A DNA stretch of 42,614 nt from Anaerostipes sp. GTDB lineage: Bacteria; Bacillota; Clostridia; Lachnospirales; Lachnospiraceae. Shown one piece after another: positions 31,959-41,012 of this stretch. How positions within the stretch are numbered: position 1 is the first letter of the stretch; the number at the start of each line of letters is the position of its first letter. The stretch spans positions 1-42,614 of the forward strand of contig JAQWFL010000022.1 of assembly GCA_028704435.1 (NCBI GenBank), written 5' to 3'. Under the pieces are notes generated by a model. The model worked only from the letters and a program-made list of their open reading frames with translations. It made no database searches and was not told the origin of the DNA. A program made the position numbers and the translations under genes.

Positions 31959-33878
31959 ATGAAGCTTTTTAGTGAAGAGAACAGAATGGCAATGATACTG
32001 CGAAGTCTTGAGAATCAGCGGATTTGTGATGTTGAAAAAATTGCAGATCGAATCAATGTTTCCTCCAAGACAATTCGTAATGATGTTAAAGAATTAAATT
32101 GTTTAATGGGTGGCTATGCTGTGATTAGTAACAAAAAAAGTGATTATAAACTAATTGTCTTTAACCAAACAGGTTACGAAGAAATACGAGATAGAATTTA
32201 CCAGCAAGAGGAGTATTTTAACTCACCTCAGACGCGTATGGCCTATATATTTTGGCAGCTTATGGATGCAAAACATCCATATCTGATTGATGATTTAGCG
32301 GAAGAGATGAAAGTTGGGAGAACTACAACAAACAGTGACTTGAAAAAACTACGTGAGTCGATTAGAAAATATGATTTGGATATTGTAGGAAGAGCTAACA
32401 CTGGATTGACATTAGATGGAGATGAATTGAATATAAGATTTTATCTTCTTGAGAACGTCTACGAACAAATCTATTTGAATTTTCCACTTGGTGCAAAGTT
32501 ACGAAGAGTACTTTATAAAATGCAAGAAGAATATTCATTGGATGCCTTAGGTTTTGGATTGTTTTATCGGTCGTTTGTTATTATGATTGACCGTCTGCAA
32601 AACAAACATTACATCAAGGAATTAGGAGAAAAATATCTAAGACTTGAGGGCAATCCAATCTATAAAATTGTACATAAGTTATCATTAGATATTGAAAATT
32701 TGACAGGAATTTTGATTCCTAAATACGAAAAAATATATTTATGTCTGCCGTTAGTAGGAATGAGAACACCGGCAAATATTAAAGGCATTGAAAATTATAT
32801 AACTATTTCTGAAGATGCAGCTGATTTGATTATTGAAATATTAAATCGAATCAAAGATGAACTAGGAGTTGATGTGGTTGTAAATGAATTGTTCGATGAT
32901 TTTGTATATCATGTATTTTTTATGATTAATCGTTTGAATTATGGGATTCATATTCGAAATGAAATTGTGGATGATATAAGAGACGAATATTCCTTGGCCT
33001 ATAAGATGGCTCAAATTGCAAAAGAAGTGATTGAAAAGACATGTGAAATTAAAGTTTCAAAAGACGAGATGGGATTTTTGGCAGCATATTTTGGAGTGTT
33101 CTTAATTGAACAAACCAAAGAGCAGAGGCCTTGTAAAATTGCAATTGTCTGTGGATCAGGTAAGATTATTGGCCGTTTGATTGCAAATCAAGTGAAAAAC
33201 ATATTTGAAATAGAGCCAATTGTAAAGTATTACTATGACAATCATTTTAAAGTACCAGATGATGAAAGATTTGATTTTATCATCACAACAAATAAGTCAA
33301 AGATTCAAACTTCAATTCCTGTAATTTATACAGATGAAGTTTTTGATAAACAATTATTGAAAAGTAAGATTTTAAGTGTGAAATATCTAAAGAAAATGAA
33401 TATTCCTGTTCGCCAGGGCATTGATTCATTGTTTTTAAATATGATTGATGAAAATAGGTTTTATATTTTAGATTCAGAACTTTCATATGAAGAAAACATG
33501 ATTGTAATGTCAGATGATATGGTGGAAAAAGGATATTTAGATCAAGATTTTACAAAACGACTTCTCAAAAGAGAAGAAGAGTCAACAATGATATTTGATG
33601 AAAATATTGCTTTTCCTCACACAACAACTACCAAACAAAACCTTTGCCTTGGACTTGGAATATATAAAAAGACAGAAAGCAGTAGTGGCGAAGGGGTTAA
33701 GCTGATTATCATTTTAGGAATTCCAGAATCCTTACAAGATGATTCTATATTAGTACAATTGTATGATGATGTGCTTTCTATTGCCAATCGACCAGACGTG
33801 GTTGAAAAGCTTAGAGATATTGATAGTTACCGAGACTTGTTGATTTATTTTTCAGAGGAAAATAATATTTTTAGATAA
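31959..33878 (+). CDS. PRD-containing transcriptional regulator (GutR/MtlR type)
   Basis: The 639-residue protein is a PTS-controlled activator. Two N-terminal helix-turn-helix domains (IADRINVSSKTIRNDVKEL; LAEEMKVGRTTTNSDLKKL) are followed by two PRD domains, an EIIB-like domain (KIAIVCGSGK, about 390-480) and an EIIA-like domain with FPHTTT near 550. The His of PRD2 is present (DFVYHVFFMINRL), while the equivalent place in PRD1 is Ser (YRSFVIMIDR). It begins 5 nt after the dehydrogenase gene, with AGAGGA upstream, and likely controls this glucitol operon. Confidence 0.9.
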   Translation: MKLFSEENRMAMILRSLENQRICDVEKIADRINVSSKTIRNDVKELNCLMGGYAVISNKKSDYKLIVFNQTGYEEIRDRIYQQEEYFNSPQTRMAYIFWQLMDAKHPYLIDDLAEEMKVGRTTTNSDLKKLRESIRKYDLDIVGRANTGLTLDGDELNIRFYLLENVYEQIYLNFPLGAKLRRVLYKMQEEYSLDALGFGLFYRSFVIMIDRLQNKHYIKELGEKYLRLEGNPIYKIVHKLSLDIENLTGILIPKYEKIYLCLPLVGMRTPANIKGIENYITISEDAADLIIEILNRIKDELGVDVVVNELFDDFVYHVFFMINRLNYGIHIRNEIVDDIRDEYSLAYKMAQIAKEVIEKTCEIKVSKDEMGFLAAYFGVFLIEQTKEQRPCKIAIVCGSGKIIGRLIANQVKNIFEIEPIVKYYYDNHFKVPDDERFDFIITTNKSKIQTSIPVIYTDEVFDKQLLKSKILSVKYLKKMNIPVRQGIDSLFLNMIDENRFYILDSELSYEENMIVMSDDMVEKGYLDQDFTKRLLKREEESTMIFDENIAFPHTTTTKQNLCLGLGIYKKTESSSGEGVKLIIILGIPESLQDDSILVQLYDDVLSIANRPDVVEKLRDIDSYRDLLIYFSEENNIFR

Positions 33879-33895
33879 ATATAAAGGAGGAAATT

Positions 33896-34357
33896 ATGAC
33901 ATATTATTTATTAATTGCAGGAACATTATTAGCAGCTTTCCTATTGCAATTTGTATTTTCAATGTATCAAATGAAAAGTTTTAATGCATTTTACACAAAA
34001 CTTAGAAAAATGGGACGAGTTGCCATTGGAAAAAGCAAAGGTATTATTTATGCTGGATGTATTGCTATGTTTGCAGTTGATGAAAATGGAATAATCATAG
34101 CAGGAAGCTGTATGGAAGGTGTGACATTTCTGGCAAAATTCAAAGAGTTTGACAAGTTTAATGGAAGATTTGTTGGGTCTCTTACAAAAGAAGACTGTGT
34201 AGGAATCGGAGTACCAAAACAAAGAGCTGTTGTAAATGCATCCTCTAATTACAACATCGCCATGAGTGGTGGAGAGATTGTGGAAAAACCAGGACTGTTA
34301 ACTCGCATTGCAAATGTGATTTATGGAAAAGGAAACACAAAGAAAACTTGCAGTTAG
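33896..34357 (+). CDS. gutM: Glucitol operon activator GutM
   Basis: This 153-residue protein matches GutM: one N-terminal membrane segment (about 3-22) followed by QMKSFNAFYTKLRKMGRVAIGKSKG and a small soluble domain. In enteric bacteria GutM activates the gut operon; how a membrane-anchored protein does this is not settled. AAAGGAGG is present 7 nt before the ATG. It lies between the PRD regulator and srlA, the typical order in Firmicutes. Confidence 0.9.
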   Translation: MTYYLLIAGTLLAAFLLQFVFSMYQMKSFNAFYTKLRKMGRVAIGKSKGIIYAGCIAMFAVDENGIIIAGSCMEGVTFLAKFKEFDKFNGRFVGSLTKEDCVGIGVPKQRAVVNASSNYNIAMSGGEIVEKPGLLTRIANVIYGKGNTKKTCS

Positions 34358-34372
34358 AAAAGGAGAACATAT

Positions 34373-34915
34373 ATGAAGATTATAGTAAAATTCGCATCAG
34401 GATTTATGGGATTATTTGATACAGGTGCTACAACATTTACAGGTTGGGTTACTAGTATTGTACCAAAAGTATTATTATTACTTATTTTAATGAACACAAT
34501 TATTGCCCTTGTGGGACAAGAAAGAATTGATAAATTTGCAAAAGTATGCTCAGGAAATGTGATTTTAGCATATGGATTATTACCATTCCTTTCAGCATTT
34601 ATGCTAGGAAATCCAATGGCACTTTCAATGGGTAAATTCTTACCAGAAAGAATGAAACCAAGTTATTATGCGTCAGCATCGTTCCACTGCCATACAAATA
34701 GTGGTATTTTTCCACATATTAACCCAGGTGAAATCTTTATCTACATGGGAATTGCAGCAGGAATTCAAACATTAGGATTAGATCAGACAGACTTAGCCAT
34801 GCGTTATTTATTAGTTGGTTTAGTTATGAACTTCTTCGCAGGATGGGTTACAGACTTTACAACGAAGATGGTTATGAAACAACAAGGAATCGAACTAAGT
34901 AATGAGTTGGACTAA
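34373..34915 (+). CDS. srlA: PTS glucitol/sorbitol EIIC component
   Basis: The 180-residue membrane protein is the EIIC2 part of the glucitol permease. It has about four hydrophobic segments and the family sequences FDTGATTFTGWVTSIVPKVL, FLSAFMLGNPMALSMGKFLPE and HCHTNSGIFPHINPGEIFIY. With SrlE it forms the sugar channel. AAAAGGAG precedes the ATG, 16 nt after gutM. Confidence 0.95.
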   Translation: MKIIVKFASGFMGLFDTGATTFTGWVTSIVPKVLLLLILMNTIIALVGQERIDKFAKVCSGNVILAYGLLPFLSAFMLGNPMALSMGKFLPERMKPSYYASASFHCHTNSGIFPHINPGEIFIYMGIAAGIQTLGLDQTDLAMRYLLVGLVMNFFAGWVTDFTTKMVMKQQGIELSNELD

Positions 34916-34934
34916 GAATTAGGAGGATTAAAAA

Positions 34935-35951
34935 ATGGCAGAATATAATTCAATTACAATAAAAAAAGGTAGTGGCGGATTTGGTGGACCATTAACAGTT
35001 TGCCCAAAAGATGGAAAAGATGTATTATTATTTATAACAGGTGGTGGAGCTGAACCAGATATTGTTCAGAAGATTGTTGATTTAACAGGATGTCGTGCTG
35101 TGAATGGATTTAAAACAGCAGTACCTGAAGAAGAAATCTTCTTAGTAATTATCGACTGTGGTGGAACCCTTCGATGTGGAATTTATCCACAAAAGAGAAT
35201 TCCTACAATTAACGTAAACCCAGTAGGAAAATCTGGACCAATGGCAAAATACATCACAGAAGATATTTATGTATCTGGTGTTGGAATGAACCAAATTGAA
35301 GCAGCAGATGGAAGTACAGCACCAATCGCTTCTGAAGCAAAAGAAGAGGCAAAACCAGAAAGAGAATTTAAATACAGCTCAGATAAGAAAGTTTCTGAAA
35401 CATTAGGAGAAACATCAAAGTCAAGCTTTATTCAAAAATTTGGTATGGGAGCTGGTAAAGTTGTAGCTACATTTAACGCAGCTGCAAAGGAGTCAGTAAA
35501 CACAGTATTGCACACAATTTTACCATTTATGGGATTCGTAGCATTATTAATTGGTATTATTCAAGGATCTGGATTTGGTAACTGGTTTGCAGCATTATTA
35601 AAACCACTTTGCGGAAATATTATTGGACTTGTCATTTTATCGTTTATCTGTGCGATTCCAGTATTATCTTGTTTATTGGGACCAGGAGCTGTTATTGCTC
35701 AAATTATCGGTACATTAATTGGTGTTGAAATTGGAAAAGGAAATATTGCACCATCATTAGCATTACCTGCACTATTTGCAATCAATGCTCAATGTGCTTG
35801 TGACTTTATCCCGGTTGGACTTGGACTTGCAGATGCAGAGCCAGAAACTGTAGAAGTTGGTGTACCATCTGTATTATACTCACGATTCATTATTGCTATT
35901 CCTCGAGTATTAGTTGCATTTGCTGCTAGTGCAGGACTATATAGCAAATAG
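34935..35951 (+). CDS. srlE: PTS glucitol/sorbitol EIIBC component
   Basis: This 338-residue protein has an N-terminal EIIB domain with the phosphocysteine Cys75 in [11 protein letters not shown], at the same number as in E. coli SrlE. A hydrophilic linker (about 125-175) leads to a C-terminal membrane domain with four or more segments ([19 protein letters not shown] onward). It receives phosphate from EIIA and passes it to glucitol. TAGGAGG is 10 nt before the ATG. Confidence 0.95.
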   Translation: MAEYNSITIKKGSGGFGGPLTVCPKDGKDVLLFITGGGAEPDIVQKIVDLTGCRAVNGFKTAVPEEEIFLVIIDCGGTLRCGIYPQKRIPTINVNPVGKSGPMAKYITEDIYVSGVGMNQIEAADGSTAPIASEAKEEAKPEREFKYSSDKKVSETLGETSKSSFIQKFGMGAGKVVATFNAAAKESVNTVLHTILPFMGFVALLIGIIQGSGFGNWFAALLKPLCGNIIGLVILSFICAIPVLSCLLGPGAVIAQIIGTLIGVEIGKGNIAPSLALPALFAINAQCACDFIPVGLGLADAEPETVEVGVPSVLYSRFIIAIPRVLVAFAASAGLYSK

Positions 35952-35976
35952 TAAAAGAAAGAAAGGAAAGAAGGAC

Positions 35977-36330
35977 ATGATTTATCAAACAACAGTAAAA
36001 GGAATGGGAGCAGATGTAAACGCATTTGCTGGAGAAGGGATTTTTGTATCATTTGGAAATCAAGCACCAGAAACATTAAAGGATTTTTGTTACATTGTAG
36101 ATTTAAACCCAGTAGAGGGAGAAATAAAACCTGGATGCAAGCTTGTAATCGACGGAGAAGAACATGAAATTGTTCAAGTTGGAGATGTTGCACAGGAAAA
36201 TCTACATAATCTAGGACATGTTACATATTCTTTCAATGGAAGTGGAGAATGTTTGCCAGGATCAATTTGTGTAGAAAAATCTGAATTACCACAACTTAAA
36301 GTAGGAAGCACAATCAAGATTGTTGAATAA
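35977..36330 (+). CDS. srlB: PTS glucitol/sorbitol EIIA-like protein lacking the canonical His
   Basis: The 117-residue protein aligns with E. coli SrlB from MIYQTTVKGMG to the end: FGNQAP, DFCYI, EGEIKPG, GDVAQENLHNLGHVTYSFNG. The phosphorylated His43 of E. coli (in CFIH) corresponds here to Val41 (CYIV). Other His residues are at EEHEIV and NLHNLGH. It may therefore not carry phosphate in the usual way. I chose ATG 35977, with AAGAAGG upstream; an extension to 35914 overlaps srlE. A strong terminator follows. Confidence 0.88.
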   Translation: MIYQTTVKGMGADVNAFAGEGIFVSFGNQAPETLKDFCYIVDLNPVEGEIKPGCKLVIDGEEHEIVQVGDVAQENLHNLGHVTYSFNGSGECLPGSICVEKSELPQLKVGSTIKIVE

Positions 36331-36355
36331 GTCTTTCTTTACTTTCAAGTTAGAA

Positions 36356-36398
36356 GCAAGGACTATGGTCAAAGAGAGACCATAGTCCTTGCTTTTTC
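36356..36398 (+). terminator. Terminator of the glucitol operon
   Basis: GCAAGGACTATGGTC and GACCATAGTCCTTGC form a perfect 15-bp stem with a 7-nt loop, followed by TTTTT. Confidence 0.95.
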
Positions 36399-36451
36399 TA
36401 TAGACTTTTAGTAGAATATATAAGTATATATGTATTAGAAAGTGAGTTTAT

Positions 36452-37336
36452 ATGGTTTATATAATTATAATACTACTACTGATTCTTTTAGCTGTTGTTA
36501 TTTTAAGCATTGGAGAGAATCAAAGTTTGGCACTAGAATCTTATGATGTTGTTTCCAGCAAACTGCCGGAAGCATTTGATGGATTTAAAATTGTATTTTT
36601 AACAGATCTTCATAGCAATGAATTTGGTTTTGAGAATGAACGACTTCATCAATTGATTGATGATGCACATCCAGACGTTATTGTTGTTGGTGGCGATATG
36701 ATTGTTGGAAGACCAGAAGAGGATTTAAAGATTACTCTAGAGTTTATGAGTAAGTTATCAAGGAAATATCGTATTTATTGTGGAGATGGGAATCATGAGT
36801 TTCGGTTAAGTCGTATGGAAGAGGTTTACGGCGTGAAGTATAAGGAATATGTCTCAAGATTAAAAGAAGCAGGAGTGATTCATTTAAGTGATGAAGGAGC
36901 GTTCCTTGACAATGGAATAGATGCAATTCGTATTACAGGATTGGATTTAGAGTTTGAACAGTACAAAAAGTTTAAGTCAACACCTATTCAGGTGCGACAG
37001 ATTATTGATAAGATTGGGGTTCCTGAAGAAGACTTTTTTCAGATTCTCTTGGTACACAACCCTAATGGATTTAAGCAGTATGCCAATTGGGGAGCTGATT
37101 TAGTATTAAGCGGGCATTACCATGGAGGAATGGTAAGAATTCCTAAGATTGGTGGGGTGATATCACCACAGTTTCAATTGTTTCCAAAATATGACAACGG
37201 CAAATACACCATTGGAAAATCCACGATGATATTAAGTCGTGGATTAGGAAATCATTCAATTAAGATTCGCTTATGGAATAAACCAGAAGTTTCTTTGATT
37301 ACATTAAGAAAAGCAGAGGATGAGCATGGCGATTGA
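36452..37336 (+). CDS. Membrane-anchored metallophosphoesterase (YaeI-like)
   Basis: This 294-residue protein has an N-terminal membrane segment (about 2-20) and a calcineurin-like domain. Metal and catalytic motifs are FLTDLHSNEF (Asp, His), VVGGDM (Asp), GDGNHEF (Asn, His), LLVHNP (His) and LSGHYHGG (two His). It resembles YaeI, a phosphodiesterase proposed to act on lipid-linked substrates. GTGAG lies before the ATG. It opens an operon with scpAB and ilvBN, and its 3' end overlaps scpA. Confidence 0.88.
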   Translation: MVYIIIILLLILLAVVILSIGENQSLALESYDVVSSKLPEAFDGFKIVFLTDLHSNEFGFENERLHQLIDDAHPDVIVVGGDMIVGRPEEDLKITLEFMSKLSRKYRIYCGDGNHEFRLSRMEEVYGVKYKEYVSRLKEAGVIHLSDEGAFLDNGIDAIRITGLDLEFEQYKKFKSTPIQVRQIIDKIGVPEEDFFQILLVHNPNGFKQYANWGADLVLSGHYHGGMVRIPKIGGVISPQFQLFPKYDNGKYTIGKSTMILSRGLGNHSIKIRLWNKPEVSLITLRKAEDEHGD

Positions 37337-38066
37337 AGTTAAGTTAAATATGTTTGAAGGTCCGTTGGACTTGCTTCTCCATTTGATTGAGAAGAATAAA
37401 GTAGATATTTATGACATTCCAATTTCTGAGATTACAGAGCAGTATTTAGAATATGTTAGGGCAATGGAGGAAGAAGATCTAGATGTTATGAGTGAATTCC
37501 TTGTGATGGCTGCAACATTGCTTAAGATAAAGACCAAGATGTTGCTTCCAAAACTTGAAGAAGAGGAAGATGAAGATGATCCAAGAGAAGAATTGGTTCG
37601 TCGCTTAATTGAATATAAGATTTATAAGTATGCATCTATACAGTTAAAAGACCGAGAATATGAGGCGGCAAAGGTGTTTTTTAAACAAAAGAAACTGCCA
37701 GAAGAGGTTCTTATGTATAGGGAAGAGGTTCATCCAAAGGATGTAATTGGAGATTTGACACTTCTCGAGCTTCAGAAAGTATTTCAGTTTGTTATGCGAA
37801 AGCGAGTGGATAAGTTGGATCCTATCCGAAGTAAGTTTGGAGAAATCAAAAGAGAAGAAATTAGTTTAGAGGACAAGCTTATTGAAGTGGAGAATTTGAT
37901 TTTCAAAAAAAGACAGTTGATTTTTAGGGAGCTGTTAGAGGGACAAGAATCAAAAGAGATGGTTGTTGTTACTTTTTTATCTATTCTGGAGTTAATTAAA
38001 GTTGGAAAAGTAAATGTTATACAGGAAGGAATCGGGCAGGAGATTCAAATTCAAGCATTGGGGTAA
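37326..38066 (+). CDS. scpA: Segregation and condensation protein A
   Basis: The 246-residue kleisin joins SMC heads in the chromosome condensin complex. It begins with the hallmark FEGPLDLLLHLIEKNKVDIYDIPI, continues with MATLLKIKTKMLLP and an acidic linker (EEEEDEDDPREE), and ends with a winged-helix segment (VVTFLSILELIKVGKV). ATG 37326 has AGAGGA upstream; ATG 37320 adds two residues and is also possible. The start overlaps the metallophosphoesterase end by 11 nt. Confidence 0.95.
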   Translation: MAIEVKLNMFEGPLDLLLHLIEKNKVDIYDIPISEITEQYLEYVRAMEEEDLDVMSEFLVMAATLLKIKTKMLLPKLEEEEDEDDPREELVRRLIEYKIYKYASIQLKDREYEAAKVFFKQKKLPEEVLMYREEVHPKDVIGDLTLLELQKVFQFVMRKRVDKLDPIRSKFGEIKREEISLEDKLIEVENLIFKKRQLIFRELLEGQESKEMVVVTFLSILELIKVGKVNVIQEGIGQEIQIQALG

Positions 38067-38073
38067 TTAATAT

Positions 38074-38646
38074 ATGAAAGAAAAGCAAGCTATTATAGAG
38101 GGAATTCTCTTTTCCATGGGTACAAGTGTATCAAAGAAGCAATTAATAGAAGCACTTAATATTTCGGAAGAGCTGTTTCTGTATTTAATAGAACAATTGA
38201 AAATAAAATATAATAATAAAGATAGTGGAATAAAGTTGTTAGAACTGGATGGATCCTATCAATTATGTACAAAGGAAACATGTTACGACAACTTGATTTC
38301 CATTGTGAATCATCCACAAAAGCCAAAATTAACAGAGGTTATGTTAGAGACACTGTCAATTATTGCGTATAAACAGCCGGTAACGAAGCAGGAAATAGAG
38401 GCGATTCGTGGAGTGAAGTGCGATCACGCAATTAATAAGTTGTTAGATTATAATTTAATCAGAGAGGCTGGGCGCCTAGATGCAATCGGAAGACCAATTT
38501 TATTTCGAACTACAGAGGAATTTTTACGTTCCTTTGGGGTGGAATCGATGAAAGATTTACCTAAAATAGAAAAAGAACAGGTGGAAGATTTTAAACAGGA
38601 GGCACAGGAGGAAATTATATTCGCTTTGGAAGAAAAAGAAGAGTAG
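38074..38646 (+). CDS. scpB: Segregation and condensation protein B
   Basis: This 190-residue partner of ScpA dimerises through its winged helices. Family sequences include AIIEGILFSMG, the MLETLSIIAYKQPVTKQEIEAIRGV block and LIREAGRLDAIGRPILFRTTEEFLRSFG. The C-terminal tail is acidic. The gene starts 7 nt after scpA. It is followed after 20 nt by ilvB, so condensin and branched-chain amino acid genes appear to share a transcript. Confidence 0.95.
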   Translation: MKEKQAIIEGILFSMGTSVSKKQLIEALNISEELFLYLIEQLKIKYNNKDSGIKLLELDGSYQLCTKETCYDNLISIVNHPQKPKLTEVMLETLSIIAYKQPVTKQEIEAIRGVKCDHAINKLLDYNLIREAGRLDAIGRPILFRTTEEFLRSFGVESMKDLPKIEKEQVEDFKQEAQEEIIFALEEKEE

Positions 38647-38666
38647 ACATAGAAAGGAAGCGCTAT

Positions 38667-40421
38667 ATGGGAAAAATTACGGGAAACCAAATGCTTGTAA
38701 AAGCATTGCAGAAAGAAGGGGTTGAAAAAATCTTTGGATACCCTGGGGCTTGTGTTATTGATATTTTTGATGAGATATATAAACAGGAAGAAATGGAGTT
38801 AATATTACCTCGTCATGAACAGGCTTTAGTTCATGCAGCAGATGGGTATGCTAGATCTACAGGGAAAGTTGGAGTTTGTATTGCTACAAGTGGTCCTGGG
38901 GCAACAAATTTAGTAACAGGAATTGCAACAGCAAATTATGATAGTGTTCCCCTTGTTTGTTTTACGGGACAGGTTCCATTAACATCCATTGGAAATGACA
39001 GTTTTCAAGAGATTGATATTGTTGGTGTAACACGCAATATTGCCAAGTTTGTGATAGTCTGTCGTAATAGAAACGACTTAAACCGTATTATAAAAGAAGC
39101 CTTTTATATTGCCAAAAGTGGACGTCCAGGTCCTGTATTAATTGACCTTCCAAAGGATGTGATGGCAGAACTTGGAAGCGATGTTTATCCAGAAGAAGTA
39201 AATATTCGAGGATATAAACCAAATACTAAGGTCCATATTCCACAGGTACATAGAGCCATGCGGACATTATTAAAGGCAAAGAAACCATTATTCTTAATTG
39301 GTGGGGGTACTAAGATTGCCAATGCACATGAAGAGATGGTAAAATTAGCGGAACTTGTAAGAGTGCCAGTTATTACGACGATTATGGGAAGGGGTGTTCT
39401 TCCAACAAATCATCCTTTATACTATGGAAATATAGGAATGCATGGAAGTTACGCAGCCAACGAAGCAGTAACAAACTGTGACGTACTATTTTCAATTGGA
39501 ACAAGGTTCAATGACAGAATTACTGGAAAACTTGGAACTTTTGCACCTCATGCAAAGATTATACATATTGATATCGATACAGCATCCATTTCTAAAAATG
39601 TAACCGTTGATATTCCAATTGTTGCAGATGCCAAGGAAGCTATTGTTGAATTAATTAAAGTGGCAGAAGAGCATCCAGCAGTGGATACATCAAAATGGCT
39701 TGATATGATGGATGCGTGGAAAGCAAAACATCCAATCAAGATGGAAGAAACAAATGAACTTAATCCACAGCAAATTATCGAAGCTATCAACGAAAACTTC
39801 AAGGAATCAATTGTTGTGACAGATGTAGGTCAAAATCAAATGTGGGCGACACAGTTCGTTCAATTATGGGGAAGAAGCCAGTTCTTAACATCAGGTGGAT
39901 TAGGTACCATGGGATATGGTTTTCCAGCGGCGCTTGGAGCTCAGATAGGAAATCCTGACCGTGAGGTGGTTGCTATCTGTGGAGATGGCGGAGTTCAGAT
40001 GAATATACAAGAGATGGCAACTGCAGTGATTCAGGAATTACCAGTTGTTTTGTGTGTTTTGAATAATGGATATTTAGGAATGGTTCGTCAATGGCAGGAT
40101 TTATTTTATCAAAAGAGATATGGTGGAACCTGTTTGATGAGAAGAAAAGAATGTGAACATTTTTGTGGGAAATCAGACCGCATAACTTGTCCACCATATA
40201 CACCTGACTTTATAAAATTGGCAGAGAGTTATGGAGCACAGGGAATACGAGTAACGAAGAAAGAAGAAATTAAGGCTGCATTTGACCAGGCAAAAGCAAA
40301 AAAAGATGGTCCAACATTAATTGAATTTATAATTGACAGGGAAGAGCTTGTAATGCCAATGGTAAAAGGTGGAGGTTCTCTTACTGATTTAATTATGAGC
40401 AGAGAAGAAAGGAGAAAATAA
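38667..40421 (+). CDS. ilvB: Acetolactate synthase large subunit, with four-Cys insertion
   Basis: The 584-residue ThDP enzyme condenses pyruvate to acetolactate (valine, leucine) or with 2-oxobutyrate (isoleucine). It has the Pyr domain with PGACVIDIFDE and the catalytic Glu in LPRHEQ, a central FAD-binding domain, and the PP domain with the ThDP motif ICGDGGVQMN. After NGYLGMVRQWQDLFYQKRYGG a Cys-rich insertion holds Cys489, Cys496, Cys500 and Cys508, before YTPDFIKLAESYG resumes. GAAAGGAAG is the RBS. No T-box or peptide attenuator was seen in front, consistent with an operon position. Confidence 0.96.
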   Translation: MGKITGNQMLVKALQKEGVEKIFGYPGACVIDIFDEIYKQEEMELILPRHEQALVHAADGYARSTGKVGVCIATSGPGATNLVTGIATANYDSVPLVCFTGQVPLTSIGNDSFQEIDIVGVTRNIAKFVIVCRNRNDLNRIIKEAFYIAKSGRPGPVLIDLPKDVMAELGSDVYPEEVNIRGYKPNTKVHIPQVHRAMRTLLKAKKPLFLIGGGTKIANAHEEMVKLAELVRVPVITTIMGRGVLPTNHPLYYGNIGMHGSYAANEAVTNCDVLFSIGTRFNDRITGKLGTFAPHAKIIHIDIDTASISKNVTVDIPIVADAKEAIVELIKVAEEHPAVDTSKWLDMMDAWKAKHPIKMEETNELNPQQIIEAINENFKESIVVTDVGQNQMWATQFVQLWGRSQFLTSGGLGTMGYGFPAALGAQIGNPDREVVAICGDGGVQMNIQEMATAVIQELPVVLCVLNNGYLGMVRQWQDLFYQKRYGGTCLMRRKECEHFCGKSDRITCPPYTPDFIKLAESYGAQGIRVTKKEEIKAAFDQAKAKKDGPTLIEFIIDREELVMPMVKGGGSLTDLIMSREERRK

Positions 40422-40422
40422 A

Positions 40423-40920
40423 ATGGAAAAAAGATGGTTATCTTTATATGTAGAAAATCGAGTTGGTGTATTAGCAAAAATTTCAGGTTTATTTTCAGGA
40501 AAATCATACAATCTTCAAAGCTTAACAGTGGGGCCTACAGAGGATGAGACTGTGTCAAGAATGACAATTGCAGTTGAAAGTGATGATGCAACCTTTGAAC
40601 AGATTAAAAAGCAGTTAAACCGCAGCGTAGAAGTAATCAAAGTAATTGATTATACAACTATGTCAATTCGCATGAAAGAAATTATGTTTATCAAGGTTAA
40701 AAGCTGTACCCAGCGAGATAAAAATGAAATTTTTCAAATGGCAGAAGTTTTCAGATTCTTAGTAAAGGATATGGGGAAGGACAGCGTTTTAATTGAGGCA
40801 GTTCGTACAGAAGCAAAGAATAATTCAATTTTAAATGTATTTAAAAGTCGTTTTACTAATATTGAAGTTGTCCGTGGTGGAAGTGTTGCAATTGACTCTA
40901 TCAGCATGCAGGACCGATGA
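40423..40920 (+). CDS. ilvN: Acetolactate synthase small (regulatory) subunit
   Basis: This 165-residue protein has the N-terminal ACT domain (LSLYVENRVGVLAKISGLFSG, SRMTIAVE) that binds valine for feedback inhibition, and the ALS_ss_C domain (KEIMFIKVKS onward, about 80-160) that contacts the catalytic subunit. The ATG is one base after the ilvB stop, with AGGAG in the ilvB end. It closes the operon. Confidence 0.95.
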   Translation: MEKRWLSLYVENRVGVLAKISGLFSGKSYNLQSLTVGPTEDETVSRMTIAVESDDATFEQIKKQLNRSVEVIKVIDYTTMSIRMKEIMFIKVKSCTQRDKNEIFQMAEVFRFLVKDMGKDSVLIEAVRTEAKNNSILNVFKSRFTNIEVVRGGSVAIDSISMQDR

Positions 40921-40921
40921 C

Positions 40922-40960
40922 AAAAAAGCTGTGTATACAATATGTATATACAGCTTTTTA
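40922..40960 (+). terminator. Terminator of the scp-ilv operon
   Basis: AAAAAGCTGTGTATAC and TATATACAGCTTTTT form a stem directly after the ilvN stop, ending in T residues. Confidence 0.9.
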
Positions 40961-40994
40961 TAATGGACACAGGACAAACCGTTACATATAGATA

Positions 40995-41012
40995 TTGTTA
41001 ATTATATAACAA
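40995..41012. promoter_or_regulatory. Rex-type redox operator
   Basis: The 18-bp TTGTTAATTATATAACAA matches the Firmicutes Rex consensus TTGTTAAnnnnTTAACAA with one mismatch in the right arm. Rex senses the NADH/NAD+ ratio and controls thl/crt/bcd genes in Clostridia. The site is about 230 bp upstream of the best predicted start point. Confidence 0.55.

Noticed and set aside
36402-36451. Possible promoter before the metallophosphoesterase gene
   Set aside because: The region is TA-rich and offers several poor -35/-10 pairs; none is good enough to place.
38647-38666. T-box or attenuator for ilvBN
   Set aside because: Only 20 nt separate scpB from ilvB, far too short for a T-box, and no leader peptide or terminator is visible.
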